NCBI RefSeq assembly: GCF_036226745.1
Contig: NZ_CP109013.1
Span: 4,154,001-4,218,000 of the forward strand
Direction: 5' to 3'
Origin: Streptomyces sp. NBC_00683
Lineage (GTDB): Bacteria; Actinomycetota; Actinomycetes; Streptomycetales; Streptomycetaceae
Length of the DNA stretch: 64,000 nucleotides
In this document: one piece after another, positions 37,834 to 46,089 of the stretch
How the letters are laid out: every line of letters starts with the position of its first letter
How positions within the stretch are numbered: position 1 is the stretch's first letter
Notes under the pieces: model-generated
Databases searched by the model: none
Seen by the model: the letters and a program-made list of their open reading frames with translations, nothing else
Told to the model about the DNA's origin: nothing
Made by a program: the position numbers and the translations under genes

Positions 37834-38355
37834 ATGGCGGACATGAGCGCTCCCGAACGCCCCATGCCCCCTTTGGACGCCGATGAGCGGACCTCCCTGG
37901 AGAGCTGGCTCGACTTCTACCGCACCACACTCGCCCGGAAGTGCGACGGCCTGACGGAGGGGCAGCTCCGCGAAGCGGCTGCGGAACCTTCGCCGATCAC
38001 CCTGCTCGGGCTCGTCCAGCACCTCGCGGAGGTCGAGCGGAACTGGTTCCGCCGGGTCCTGGCCCAGGAGGACGCCCCGCCGATCTTCACCCCCGGTGCC
38101 GACCCCGAGGCCACCGACGGCGGTTTCGACCTGGCCGGCGGAGCGACGTACGAGCAGGCGCTGCCGATCTGGCAGGCCGAGATCGGCCGGGCGCGGGCGA
38201 ACTGCGCCACCCGCGCACTCGATGACACCAGCCCCTTCATGGGCGGGCAGGTCACCCTGCGCTGGATCTACACGCACATGGTCGGCGAGTACGCCCGCCA
38301 CTGCGGCCACGCCGACCTCGTACGCGAACGGATCGACGGCCGTACGGGCGTCTGA
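37834..38355 (+). CDS. DinB/DUF664-family protein
   Basis: 173 residues; a second in-frame ATG at 37843 is equally plausible. DinB four-helix fold: ESWLDFYRTTLARKCDGL, then LLGLVQHLAEVERNWFRRVL with the first metal-binding His, and TLRWIYTHMVGEYARHCGHAD with two more His residues, the complete DUF664 metal triad. These proteins are often thiol-dependent transferases; the substrate is unknown. It sits inside the cobalamin cluster between cobIJ and the convergent cobK but has no known role in that pathway. Confidence 0.87.
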   Translation: MADMSAPERPMPPLDADERTSLESWLDFYRTTLARKCDGLTEGQLREAAAEPSPITLLGLVQHLAEVERNWFRRVLAQEDAPPIFTPGADPEATDGGFDLAGGATYEQALPIWQAEIGRARANCATRALDDTSPFMGGQVTLRWIYTHMVGEYARHCGHADLVRERIDGRTGV

Positions 38356-38360
38356 GCCGC

Positions 38361-39161
38361 CTAGACGCTGCGCGGGAGCGCCTGCCCCGTCTCCGGGAGC
38401 ACCTGCCCCGCAAGGTCGCGCAGCCAGCTGACGGCCTCCCCGGGGGTCCCGGCCACCGGGACTCCCTCCGGTACCGGGGGCCTGCGGACCACGACCACCG
38501 GGATGCCCGCCTCGCGGGCGGCCGTGAGCTTGGGGGCGGTCGCCTCGCCGCCGCTGTCCTTCGTCACGAGGACGTCGATGCGATGGCTGCGGATCAGCTC
38601 CCGCTCCCCCTCCAGCGTGAACGGCCCCCGGTCCAGCAGCGTCTCCATCCGCGCCGGGTGCGGCACATCGGGAGCGTCCACCGAACGCATCAGGAACCAC
38701 AGCTCGTCCAGACCCGCGAAGGCGGCGAGGCCCATCCGGCCCGTCGTGAGGAAGACCCGCCTGCCAAGTCCCGGGAGAAGCCCGGCCGCCTCCGCCAGCG
38801 AGCCGGCCGCATGCCACCGGTCGCCCTCCGAGGGCACCCAGCCGGGCCGGCGCAGAGCCAGCAGGGGAACATGGACTGTGGCGGCGGCCTCGGCCGCGTT
38901 GAAACTGATCTTCCCGGCGAAAGGATGGGTGGCGTCGATGACCGCATCCACTCGGTGCGCCCGGAGCCATGCGGCCATGCCGTCGGCTCCGCCGAACCCA
39001 CCGATGCGCACCTCGCCGGGCGGAAGCTTCGGACGGCCGACGCGCCCCGCGAGCGAGCTGGTCACCCGGGCCCCGGCGGGCAGTCCGTCCGCGGCCACCA
39101 GGGACTCCGCGAGCAGGCGGGCCTCAGTCGTGCCGCCGAGGACGAGTACGTGCAGAGCCAT
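38361..39161 (-). CDS. cobK: precorrin-6A reductase
   Basis: NADPH-dependent reduction of precorrin-6A to 6B. 266 residues starting MALHVLVLGGTTEARLLAES at the ATG at 39161. Central motifs are VDAVIDATHPFAGKISFNAA and LALRRPGWVP; the C-terminal VLVTKDSGGEATAPKLTAAR is the substrate/cofactor signature of CobK/CbiJ. Only 15 bp separate its start from cbiD on the other strand. Convergent with the DinB gene (5 bp apart). Confidence 0.95.
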   Translation of the reverse strand: MALHVLVLGGTTEARLLAESLVAADGLPAGARVTSSLAGRVGRPKLPPGEVRIGGFGGADGMAAWLRAHRVDAVIDATHPFAGKISFNAAEAAATVHVPLLALRRPGWVPSEGDRWHAAGSLAEAAGLLPGLGRRVFLTTGRMGLAAFAGLDELWFLMRSVDAPDVPHPARMETLLDRGPFTLEGERELIRSHRIDVLVTKDSGGEATAPKLTAAREAGIPVVVVRRPPVPEGVPVAGTPGEAVSWLRDLAGQVLPETGQALPRSV

Positions 39162-39176
39162 CGGATCGGTCCATCC

Positions 39177-40295
39177 ATGAGCAGTGAGGCGCAGGGCGGG
39201 CGCACCGCCCAACTCAAGCACACCGGTCTGCGGCCCGGATGGACGACCGGCGCCTGTGCGACCGCCGCGGCCACGGCCGCGTACACCGCGCTGCTGACCG
39301 GCGAGTTCCCCGATCCCGTGACCATCACCCTGCCCCGGGGGCAGACCCCGGCCTTCGCGCTCGCGGTGGAGGAGCTCGGCGACGGCAGTGCCATGGCCGG
39401 AGTGGTCAAGGACGCGGGCGACGACCCGGACGTGACGCACGGCGCGACGGTGAGGGCCACCGTGCGGCAGCTCCCTCCGGGGTCCGGAGTGGTCTTCCGG
39501 GCCGGGCCCGGCGTGGGGACGGTGACGCTCCCGGGGCTGCCGCTCGACGTCGGTGAGCCCGCGATCAACCCCGTGCCCCGCCAGATGATGCGGGACCACG
39601 TGGCGCGGGTGGCGTCCGACCACGGGGGCACCGGCGACGTGGAGATCACGGTCTCGGTGGACGACGGCGAAGAGATCGCACGTTTCACGTGGAACATTCG
39701 CCTGGGCATCCTGGGCGGCCTCTCGATCCTGGGCACGACGGGCGTCGTGGTGCCGTACTCCTGCTCGGCCTGGATCGACTCGATCCGCCGCGGGGTGGAC
39801 GTCGCCCGGGCGGCCGGGCACACCCATGTGGCGGGGTGCACGGGCTCGACCTCGGAGAAGACGGTGGTGACCGAGTACGGGCTGCCGGAGATCGCCCTCC
39901 TGGACATGGGGGACTTCGCGGGGGCGGTACTGAAGTACGTGCGCCGGCATCCGGTGGAGCGGCTGACGGTCTGCGGCGGGTTCGCCAAGCTGTCCAAGCT
40001 CGCCGCGGGCCATCTGGACCTGCACTCGGGCCGCTCCCAGGTCGACAAGATCTTCCTGGCCGGGCTGGCACGGCAGGGCGGCGCGAGCGAGGCGCTGGCG
40101 GCCGAGATCGAGGTCGCCAACACCGGCCTGGCCGCGCTGCAGCTCTGCGCGGCGGCCGGTGTGCCGCTGGGCGACCTGGTGGCCGTGGCCGCCCGGGACC
40201 AGGCGCTGTCCGTGCTGCGGGGAGCGCCCGTGGCGGTGGACGTGATCTGCATCGACCGGGCGGGGACGGTGGTGGGGCGGAGCGAGGTGCGGTGA
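39177..40295 (+). CDS. cbiD: cobalt-precorrin-5B (C1)-methyltransferase CbiD
   Basis: C-1 methylation linked to loss of the C-20 fragment; takes the place of CobF. 372 residues from the ATG at 39177. LRPGWTTGACATAAATAAYT at about 20-37, AGVVKDAGDDPDVTHGA at about 80, NPVPRQMM and GILGGLSILGTTGVV in the middle, and LTVCGGFAKLSKLAAGHLDL near 265 are the family signatures. CbiD is usual in anaerobic clusters but also occurs with CobG in organisms lacking CobF. Convergent with cobM. Confidence 0.95.
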   Translation: MSSEAQGGRTAQLKHTGLRPGWTTGACATAAATAAYTALLTGEFPDPVTITLPRGQTPAFALAVEELGDGSAMAGVVKDAGDDPDVTHGATVRATVRQLPPGSGVVFRAGPGVGTVTLPGLPLDVGEPAINPVPRQMMRDHVARVASDHGGTGDVEITVSVDDGEEIARFTWNIRLGILGGLSILGTTGVVVPYSCSAWIDSIRRGVDVARAAGHTHVAGCTGSTSEKTVVTEYGLPEIALLDMGDFAGAVLKYVRRHPVERLTVCGGFAKLSKLAAGHLDLHSGRSQVDKIFLAGLARQGGASEALAAEIEVANTGLAALQLCAAAGVPLGDLVAVAARDQALSVLRGAPVAVDVICIDRAGTVVGRSEVR

Positions 40296-40337
40296 CCGGG
40301 AGCCGTGAGCCCCCAGCACCCGCCGTACAGGCCCGGG

Positions 40338-41087
40338 TCAGCAGGTGTGGCGGTCCCGGGCAGGGGAGTAGAGGTGGCTGTCGCGGAACTGCTCCGCACC
40401 CAGCGTCCGGCCCACCATGATCACCGCGGTCCGGATCACTCCCGCCTCCTTGACCTGCTCCGCGATGGAGTCCAGTGAGCCGCGCAGGATGATCTGGTCC
40501 GGGCGCGAGGCCATGGCCACCACGGCGGCAGGGCAGTCGGCCCCGTAGTGCGGCAGCAGCTCGTCGACCACCCGGTCCACGTACCGCGCCGCGAGGTGCA
40601 GCACGATCAGCGCGCCGCTGCGGCCCAGCGTGGCCAGGTCCTCACCCTCGGGCATCGCGGTGGCGCGCTGGGCGATCCGGGTGAGGATGACGGTCTGGCC
40701 GACCGTGGGCACCGTCAACTCCCGCTTCAGCGCAGCGGCCGCCGCGGCGAAAGCGGGCACCCCGGGCACCACGTCGTACGGCACGCCCGCCTCGTCGAGC
40801 CGCCGCATCTGCTCGTTGACCGCGCTGAAGACCGAGGGGTCGCCCGAGTGCAGCCGGGCGACGTCGTGACCGTCGGCGTGGGCACGGACCAGTTCGGCGG
40901 TGATCTGGTCGATGTCCAGGTCGGCGGTGTCCACCAGCCGGGCGTCCGGCGGGCATTCGGCAAGCAGCTCGCGCGGCACCAGGCTGCCCGCGTACAGGCA
41001 GACCGGACTGGCGGCGAGAATGCGCGCGCCGCGCACCGTGATCAGGTCTGCGGCGCCGGGGCCCGCACCGATGAAGTGCACGGTCAT
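40338..41087 (-). CDS. cobM: precorrin-4 C11-methyltransferase
   Basis: SAM-dependent methylation at C-11 in corrin synthesis. 249 residues from the ATG at 41087, with AGGAGA 7 bp upstream. The family core is MTVHFIGAGPGAADLITVRG, CLYAGSLVPRELL near 31, HSGDPSVFSAVNEQMRRL near 80, PGVPAFAAAAAALKRELTVP and the C-terminal RTAVIMVGRTLGAEQFRDSH. Its start overlaps the cobL stop by 4 bp. Confidence 0.96.
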   Translation of the reverse strand: MTVHFIGAGPGAADLITVRGARILAASPVCLYAGSLVPRELLAECPPDARLVDTADLDIDQITAELVRAHADGHDVARLHSGDPSVFSAVNEQMRRLDEAGVPYDVVPGVPAFAAAAAALKRELTVPTVGQTVILTRIAQRATAMPEGEDLATLGRSGALIVLHLAARYVDRVVDELLPHYGADCPAAVVAMASRPDQIILRGSLDSIAEQVKEAGVIRTAVIMVGRTLGAEQFRDSHLYSPARDRHTC

Positions 41088-42373
41088 CTGTTGTCTCCTG
41101 AAGCGTGTGTGTCGGGCGAGGCTTTGCGTACGGACCACTGCGTCACGGGCATCGCCTGGCGCCACCCGGTGAACCCGCCGACCGGCACCGCGTGGGCCAC
41201 CGCGAGCCGCACCAGGTCGCCGCCGTGCACCCGGTAACGCTCGGCGAGCAGCGCCTCCGACTCCAGCGTGACCGTGTTGGCGACCAGTCGGCCGCCCGGA
41301 GGCAGCGCGTCCCAGCAGGCGTCGAGCAGGCCGGGCACCGTGAGCCCGCCGCCGATGAACACGGCGTCGGGGACGGGCAGTCCGGCCAGGGCGTCCGGCG
41401 CCCGGCCGGTGACCACGCGCAGGGCGGGAACGCCGAGCCGGTCCGCGTTGCGGGCGATGCGCCGGGCGCGCACCGGGTCGCGCTCCACGGTCACCGCACG
41501 GCAGGACGGATGGGTCCGCAGCCATTCGACGGCGATCGATCCGGAGCCGCCGCCGATGTCCCAGAGGAATTCGCCGGGCGCGGGCGCGAGCACGCCGAGC
41601 GTGGCGGCCCGTACATGGCGCTTCGTCAGCTGGCCGTCGTGCTCGTACGCCTCGTCGGGCAGACCCGGTACGGCGCCGATGCGCAGGGCGTCCGGCGTGG
41701 AGCGGCACTCGACGGCGATGACGTTGAGGGGGTCGCCCGGCTCCCGCGCCCAGGTGTCCGCGGTGCCGTCCACGCAGTCCTCGCGCTCGCCGCCGAGCTG
41801 TTCGAGCACCCGCATCCGGCTGGGCCCGAAGCCGTGTTCCCGCAACAGGGCGGCCACGGCTGCGGGAGTGGCGGCGTCCGCGCTGAGGACGAGCAGCCGG
41901 CGTCCGTCGTACAGGGCGGCGGCCAGCCGGGCCGTGGGACGGCCCACCAGGGTGACGACCTCGGTGTCCTCCAGCGGCCAGCCGAGCCGGGCGCAGGCGT
42001 AGGAGGTCGACGACGGGTGCGGCAGGACGTGCAGCGCCCCCGGGCCGAGCTCCTCGGTGAGTGCCCGGCCGATGCCGTAGAACATGGGGTCGCCGCTGGC
42101 CAGTACGGCGATCCGGTTCCCCTCGTGGGCGGCGAGCAGGCCGCGAACGGCGGGCCGCAGCGGCGACGGCCAGGGCACGCGCCGGCCCTCGCAGCCGGGC
42201 GGGAGCAGCCGCAACTGGCGCTCACCGCCGATCAGTACCTCGGCGTCCAGGAGCGCGGAGCGTGCCGTGTCCGGCAGGCCGGCCCATCCGTCGGCGCCGA
42301 TGCCCACCACGCTCACGACACGCGCGTCGGACGAGAGCTTCGGGGCGGGTGGTTCGGATGGTGCGGGGGACAC
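41084..42373 (-). CDS. cobL: precorrin-6Y C5,15-methyltransferase (decarboxylating)
   Basis: Fused CbiE and CbiT domains: methylation at C-5 and C-15 with decarboxylation of the acetate side chain. 429 residues from the GTG at 42373. N-terminal tetrapyrrole methylase (about 20-220) with VVGIGADGWAGL, LASGDPMFYGIGRAL and PHPSSTSYACARLGWP. C-terminal Rossmann methyltransferase (about 245-420) with LTKRHVRAATLGVL, FLWDIGGGSGSIAVEWLR and FIGGGLTVPGLLDACW. Operon with cobM. No cobalamin riboswitch was found upstream of it. Confidence 0.96.
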   Translation of the reverse strand: MSPAPSEPPAPKLSSDARVVSVVGIGADGWAGLPDTARSALLDAEVLIGGERQLRLLPPGCEGRRVPWPSPLRPAVRGLLAAHEGNRIAVLASGDPMFYGIGRALTEELGPGALHVLPHPSSTSYACARLGWPLEDTEVVTLVGRPTARLAAALYDGRRLLVLSADAATPAAVAALLREHGFGPSRMRVLEQLGGEREDCVDGTADTWAREPGDPLNVIAVECRSTPDALRIGAVPGLPDEAYEHDGQLTKRHVRAATLGVLAPAPGEFLWDIGGGSGSIAVEWLRTHPSCRAVTVERDPVRARRIARNADRLGVPALRVVTGRAPDALAGLPVPDAVFIGGGLTVPGLLDACWDALPPGGRLVANTVTLESEALLAERYRVHGGDLVRLAVAHAVPVGGFTGWRQAMPVTQWSVRKASPDTHASGDNR

Positions 42374-42596
42374 GGCCGTACCTCGGTGTTCGGGGGATGA
42401 CGCTGCCGAACTCTACTGTCCGGTCCGGTCCGCGGCCCGGCCAGGTCGGGTGACCGGCCACCGGGATCCCCCGGGGCACCCGGGGGGCAGCCCCACCCCC
42501 AACCGGCCTGGTCACCCCATGCCGTCGGGCGCGCGGATCCACGAGTGTGGAGCACGCCAGCACGGAGCATCCCCACCCGATGATGTCGAGGCCGCC

Positions 42597-43334
42597 ATGA
42601 CCACCAGCACCCTCCCGCGCACCACAGCACCGTCCACCGCCGACGCGCCCGGCGAACGGGCCCCGAGGACCGCGCCCACGACGGCGTTCCGGCGCGGCCC
42701 GTTCGCCGCTGCCACGTACCGGGAGATCGGTTACGCGCTGACCTCGCTGCCGATCGCCATCGGTGGATTCGTCCTCTCCGTGACCTTGTTCTCGCTCGGC
42801 GCCGGGCTCTCCCTCACGGTGCTCGGCCTGCCTGTCCTCGCCGCTCTGCTCGCCGCCGCTCGCGGCCTCGGTGCCGCCGAACGGCGACGGGCGGGCGCAC
42901 TGCTCGGCCTGGACGCCACGGCGCCGGCGGACATCCCCGCGGCCACGAGGCCCGGCTGGTGGGCCGGCGTCCAGGCCCGGCTGACGGACGCGGCGGGCTG
43001 GAAGGCGCTGCTCTTCCAGGTCGTCATGTTCCCGTGGCGGGTGGCGAGCTTCTGCCTGACGCTGACCTTCCTGATCACCGGATGGACGGTCGCGCTCTAC
43101 CCGCTCTACGCCTGGGTCTTTCCCCGGTACGTGGGCTGGTCCGGGTACCAGGTCTTCGACTACACCTCGGACGGCGTCCGCCACCAGTACTACCTCTCCT
43201 CCCCCCTCCAGATCGCCGCGGCCTCGCTCCTCGGCCTCGTGATCGTCTTCCTCACCCCGAAGCTCGTGCACGCCCTGACGAGTGTCGACCGCGCGGCGGT
43301 GCGTTCGCTGCTCGGCCGGAACCGGCCGCTGTAG
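42597..43334 (+). CDS. sensor-domain membrane protein without kinase
   Basis: 245 residues from the ATG at 42597. A 40-residue Thr/Ala/Pro-rich N-terminus precedes four hydrophobic segments: SLPIAIGGFVLSVTLFSLG, LSLTVLGLPVLAALLAAARG, FQVVMFPWRVASFCLTLTFL and PLQIAAASLLGLVIVFLT. The layout and YREIGYALTSLPIAI are typical of the putative sensor module that normally precedes HisKA_3 kinase domains in actinobacteria. Here the gene ends after the module, and no kinase follows. The ligand is unknown. Confidence 0.8.
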   Translation: MTTSTLPRTTAPSTADAPGERAPRTAPTTAFRRGPFAAATYREIGYALTSLPIAIGGFVLSVTLFSLGAGLSLTVLGLPVLAALLAAARGLGAAERRRAGALLGLDATAPADIPAATRPGWWAGVQARLTDAAGWKALLFQVVMFPWRVASFCLTLTFLITGWTVALYPLYAWVFPRYVGWSGYQVFDYTSDGVRHQYYLSSPLQIAAASLLGLVIVFLTPKLVHALTSVDRAAVRSLLGRNRPL

Positions 43335-43397
43335 GGCACAGCGCGCCTGCCGCCGGACCGCACCTGCTGGAGTGATTGCGGAAAGTCTGCCGCGTGG

Positions 43398-43428
43398 TGT
43401 CGAGAACCCGCCCGCGGCTCCGACGTCC
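43398..43428 (+). promoter_or_regulatory. ECF42-type promoter upstream of the YCII gene
   Basis: TGTCGA at 43398-43403 and CGACGTC at 43421-43427 are separated by exactly 17 bp, in agreement with the -35 TGTCGA and -10 CG(A/T)C elements reported for ECF42 sigma factors. It lies about 50 bp before the YCII gene, whose product and the ECF42 factor are encoded together. Confidence 0.65.
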
Positions 43429-43478
43429 CCTGTGAGAGTTGCCCACAAGGGGCAGCGCAGCCGCCGAGGGAGCGAATC

Positions 43479-43886
43479 ATGAAGTACCTGGTGATGGTGC
43501 AGGGATCTCAGGCCGACTACGAGGCGATGCGCGGCAAGGCGTCCGCGAGCAGCCCGGCCTGGAACGAGAAGGACGTGAAGGCGATGTTCGCCTTCATGGA
43601 AGGACTCAACAACGACCTCGCCGAGACCGGCGAGATGGTGGACGGCCAGGGACTGGTCGAACCCGCGAAGACCCGTTTCGTGAGCGCGGGCGCCGACGGA
43701 CAGCCGGTGATCTCCGACGGTCCGTACGGGGAGACCAAGGAGCTCCTCGCCGGGTACTGGGTGCTCGACTGCGAGAGCCTGGAGCGGGTGACCGAGATCG
43801 CGGCACGCATCGCGCTCTGTCCGCAGCCCGAGGGCGCTCCCGAGTACCCCGTGGTCATCCGCCCGATCGACTCGGGCGGATGCTGA
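43479..43886 (+). CDS. YCII/DGPF-domain protein
   Basis: 135 residues from the ATG at 43479, ribosome site GAGGGAG just upstream. The YciI-like ferredoxin fold is visible: MKYLVMVQGSQADYEAM, TGEMVDGQGLVEPAKTRFV, the DGPYGETKELLAGYWVLDC block (the DGPF motif) and a C-terminal VVIRPID. These proteins accompany ECF42 sigma factors throughout actinobacteria and are part of their regulon; their reaction is unknown. 25 bp before the sigma factor gene. Confidence 0.92.
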   Translation: MKYLVMVQGSQADYEAMRGKASASSPAWNEKDVKAMFAFMEGLNNDLAETGEMVDGQGLVEPAKTRFVSAGADGQPVISDGPYGETKELLAGYWVLDCESLERVTEIAARIALCPQPEGAPEYPVVIRPIDSGGC

Positions 43887-43911
43887 GGAACCGCCTGGTC
43901 AGAGGTGACGA

Positions 43912-45147
43912 GTGGACCGTAGGACGACGGAGATCGAGGACCTGCTGCGCCGGCACGCGCCGCAGGTCCTCGGCGCGCTCGTGCGCCGGTACGGACACTT
44001 CGACGCCGCCGAGGACTCCGTACAGGAGGCACTCCTCGCGGCAGCGCAGCAGTGGCCGGAGCAGGGGCTGCCGGACAACCCGCGCGGCTGGCTCATCAGG
44101 ATCGCGTCCCGGCGGCTGACCGACCAGCTGCGCAGCGACTCCGCCCGGCACCGGCGCGAGAGGACGGCGGCAGCGCTCACCCCGCGGGACGCGTTCACCG
44201 CACCGCCGCCCGGGGAGAGCCGGGCACCGTCCGAGGACGACACCCTCACCCTGCTCTTCCTCTGCTGCCACCCGGAGCTGACTCCCGCCGCCCAGGTCGC
44301 GCTCACCCTGCGCGCCGTCGGCGGCCTCACCACGGCCGAGATCGCCCGGGCCCACCTGGTGACCGAGGCGACGATGGCCCAGAGGATCAGCCGGGCGAAA
44401 CAGAGGATCCGGGGAACCCCGTTCCGCCGGCCCGGGCCCGCCGACCGCGATCTGCGGCTCGCCGCCGTGCTCCAGGTGCTCTACCTGATCTTCAACGAGG
44501 GGTACACGGCGACCTCCGGCAGTGACCTGCACCGCGCGGACCTCGCCCGCGAGGCGATCCGGCTGACCCGTTCCGTACGGGGGCTCCTGCCCCGGGAGGG
44601 CCGCGTGGCCGGACTGCTGGCGCTGATGCTGCTCACCGAGGCCCGCAGCGCGGCCCGCAGCGGCCCGGACGGTGAGCTGATCCCGCTCGACGAGCAGGAC
44701 CGCACCCGCTGGGACCGTGCCGCGATCGCGGAGGGCGCCGCCCTGGTGGAGGAGGCGCTGTCCGAGGGACCTGCCGGGGCCTACCAGCTGCAGGCGGCGA
44801 TCGCGGCACTGCACTGCGAGGCGGAGCGCGCCGAGGACACCGACTGGCCGCAGATCCTCGCCCTGTACGACATCCTCGTGGCCCGCGCCCCGGACCCCAT
44901 GGCCGGGCTCGGCCGCGCGGTGGCCGTCGCCATGGTGCACGGCCCCCGGGCCGGGCTGGCGGAAGTGGACGCGCTGAGCGACCGGCTGGCCGGTAACCAC
45001 CGGCTGGACGCCGTACGGGCCCATCTGCTGGAGAGGGCCGGAGACCGCGACGGGGCACGGGCGGCCTACCGGCTGGCCGCCGACCGCACCCTCAGCGCAC
45101 CGGAGGTCCGCTACCTGCAGATGCGCGCGGACCGCCTGCGGCCCTGA
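43912..45147 (+). CDS. ECF42-group RNA polymerase sigma factor with C-terminal TPR-like extension
   Basis: 411 residues from the GTG at 43912. Sigma region 2 is at about 15-85 (ALVRRYGHFDAAEDSVQEAL, NPRGWLIRIASRRLTDQLR); region 4 at about 115-165 (LTLRAVGGLTTAEIARAHLV, MAQRISRAKQRIR). The long C-terminal extension (about 185-411, DUF6596 with YLIFNEGYTATSG, then helical repeats) defines ECF42. No anti-sigma gene is nearby; the extension is thought to be needed for activity in this group. Cotranscribed with the YCII gene and probably autoregulated through the promoter at 43398. Confidence 0.93.
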   Translation: MDRRTTEIEDLLRRHAPQVLGALVRRYGHFDAAEDSVQEALLAAAQQWPEQGLPDNPRGWLIRIASRRLTDQLRSDSARHRRERTAAALTPRDAFTAPPPGESRAPSEDDTLTLLFLCCHPELTPAAQVALTLRAVGGLTTAEIARAHLVTEATMAQRISRAKQRIRGTPFRRPGPADRDLRLAAVLQVLYLIFNEGYTATSGSDLHRADLAREAIRLTRSVRGLLPREGRVAGLLALMLLTEARSAARSGPDGELIPLDEQDRTRWDRAAIAEGAALVEEALSEGPAGAYQLQAAIAALHCEAERAEDTDWPQILALYDILVARAPDPMAGLGRAVAVAMVHGPRAGLAEVDALSDRLAGNHRLDAVRAHLLERAGDRDGARAAYRLAADRTLSAPEVRYLQMRADRLRP

Positions 45148-45174
45148 AGCCCTGCGGCCCGCCACCGCCGACCC

Positions 45175-45948
45175 TCAGCCCCGGCGCTCGCGCTCCTCTA
45201 GCCATTCCACGAACGTCGTCGTGCCCGTCACGTCCGGCCGGTCCGTGGTCAGCGCACCCGACCGGACAGCCCTGCCCACCGCGCCCGGCAGTGCCAACGG
45301 CACCATCCGCGCGCGGCTGCCGGTGACCGAACGCCACTGCCGGGCGAGGTCCCGGACGTCGGCGGTCTCGGGTCCGGCCACCTCGATACGGCCGCGGAGC
45401 GCGGGTCCCCCGGCGGCATCGGCCACCGCCAAGGCCACCTCCGCGGACGCCACGGTCCGCAGGGGCATCCTGGGCAGGACCAGCACTCCGAAGCGGGCCA
45501 TGGACGTGAACAGCCCGGCCACCAGTTCGTGGAACTGCGTCGCCCGCACCAGGGTCCAGTCCACCGGCCCCGCCTCCACCACCCGCTCCTGCGCGGCCTT
45601 CGCCCTGTAGTAGCCGAAGGGGACGCGCTCGCAGCCGACGATGGAGACGCAGACGTGGTGGCGGACCCCGGCGGCCTCCTCGGCGGCCAGCAGGCGCCGC
45701 GAACCGTCGACGAGCGTTCGCGCCGCCCCCTTCGGAGAGGTGCTGTTACTGGCGTCCACCACGACGTCACAGCCGGCCAGCGCCCTGTCCAGGCCCTCCC
45801 CCGTGGTCAGGTCGACGCGGTACTCCCGCGAGCGACGGCTGAGGACCCGCACCTGGTGGCCGCGCGAGCGCAGCGTGCCTGCGACCCCCCGGCCGAGCGT
45901 CCCGGTTCCGCCGGCGACGGCAATGGTCAGCTTCTCTTCGGCGTTCAT
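45175..45948 (-). CDS. NmrA-like NAD(P)-binding protein
   Basis: 257 residues from the ATG at 45948 (MNAEEKLTIAVAGGTGTLGR). The Rossmann loop GGTGTLG is at about 14-20, followed by RGHQVRVLSRRSRE as NADP-binding strand. No SDR Tyr-x-x-x-Lys catalytic pair is clear; YYRAKAAQERVV is the nearest match. DWTLVRATQFHELV matches atypical (NmrA/extended-like) reductases used as redox-sensing or oxidoreductase proteins. The frame is open upstream to 46599, but without similarity. Confidence 0.85.
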   Translation of the reverse strand: MNAEEKLTIAVAGGTGTLGRGVAGTLRSRGHQVRVLSRRSREYRVDLTTGEGLDRALAGCDVVVDASNSTSPKGAARTLVDGSRRLLAAEEAAGVRHHVCVSIVGCERVPFGYYRAKAAQERVVEAGPVDWTLVRATQFHELVAGLFTSMARFGVLVLPRMPLRTVASAEVALAVADAAGGPALRGRIEVAGPETADVRDLARQWRSVTGSRARMVPLALPGAVGRAVRSGALTTDRPDVTGTTTFVEWLEERERRG

Positions 45949-46089
45949 GCCCCGAGAACGAACGGCGCTCCGGGAAGGTGACGTCCCCACTCCCCGGATG
46001 CCCCCTGGCTCCCCGCCCGGCCTCCCGGGGCTCCCCGCCCGGCATCGCTGGACTCGCCGATCCCCGCCGCTCTCGCGATCATCGAAGAT

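Noticed and set aside
42374-42596. Possible second cobalamin riboswitch upstream of cobL
   Set aside because: Neither the B12 box nor the GGTCCCGCCACTGT core is present in this stretch; only GC-rich hairpins.
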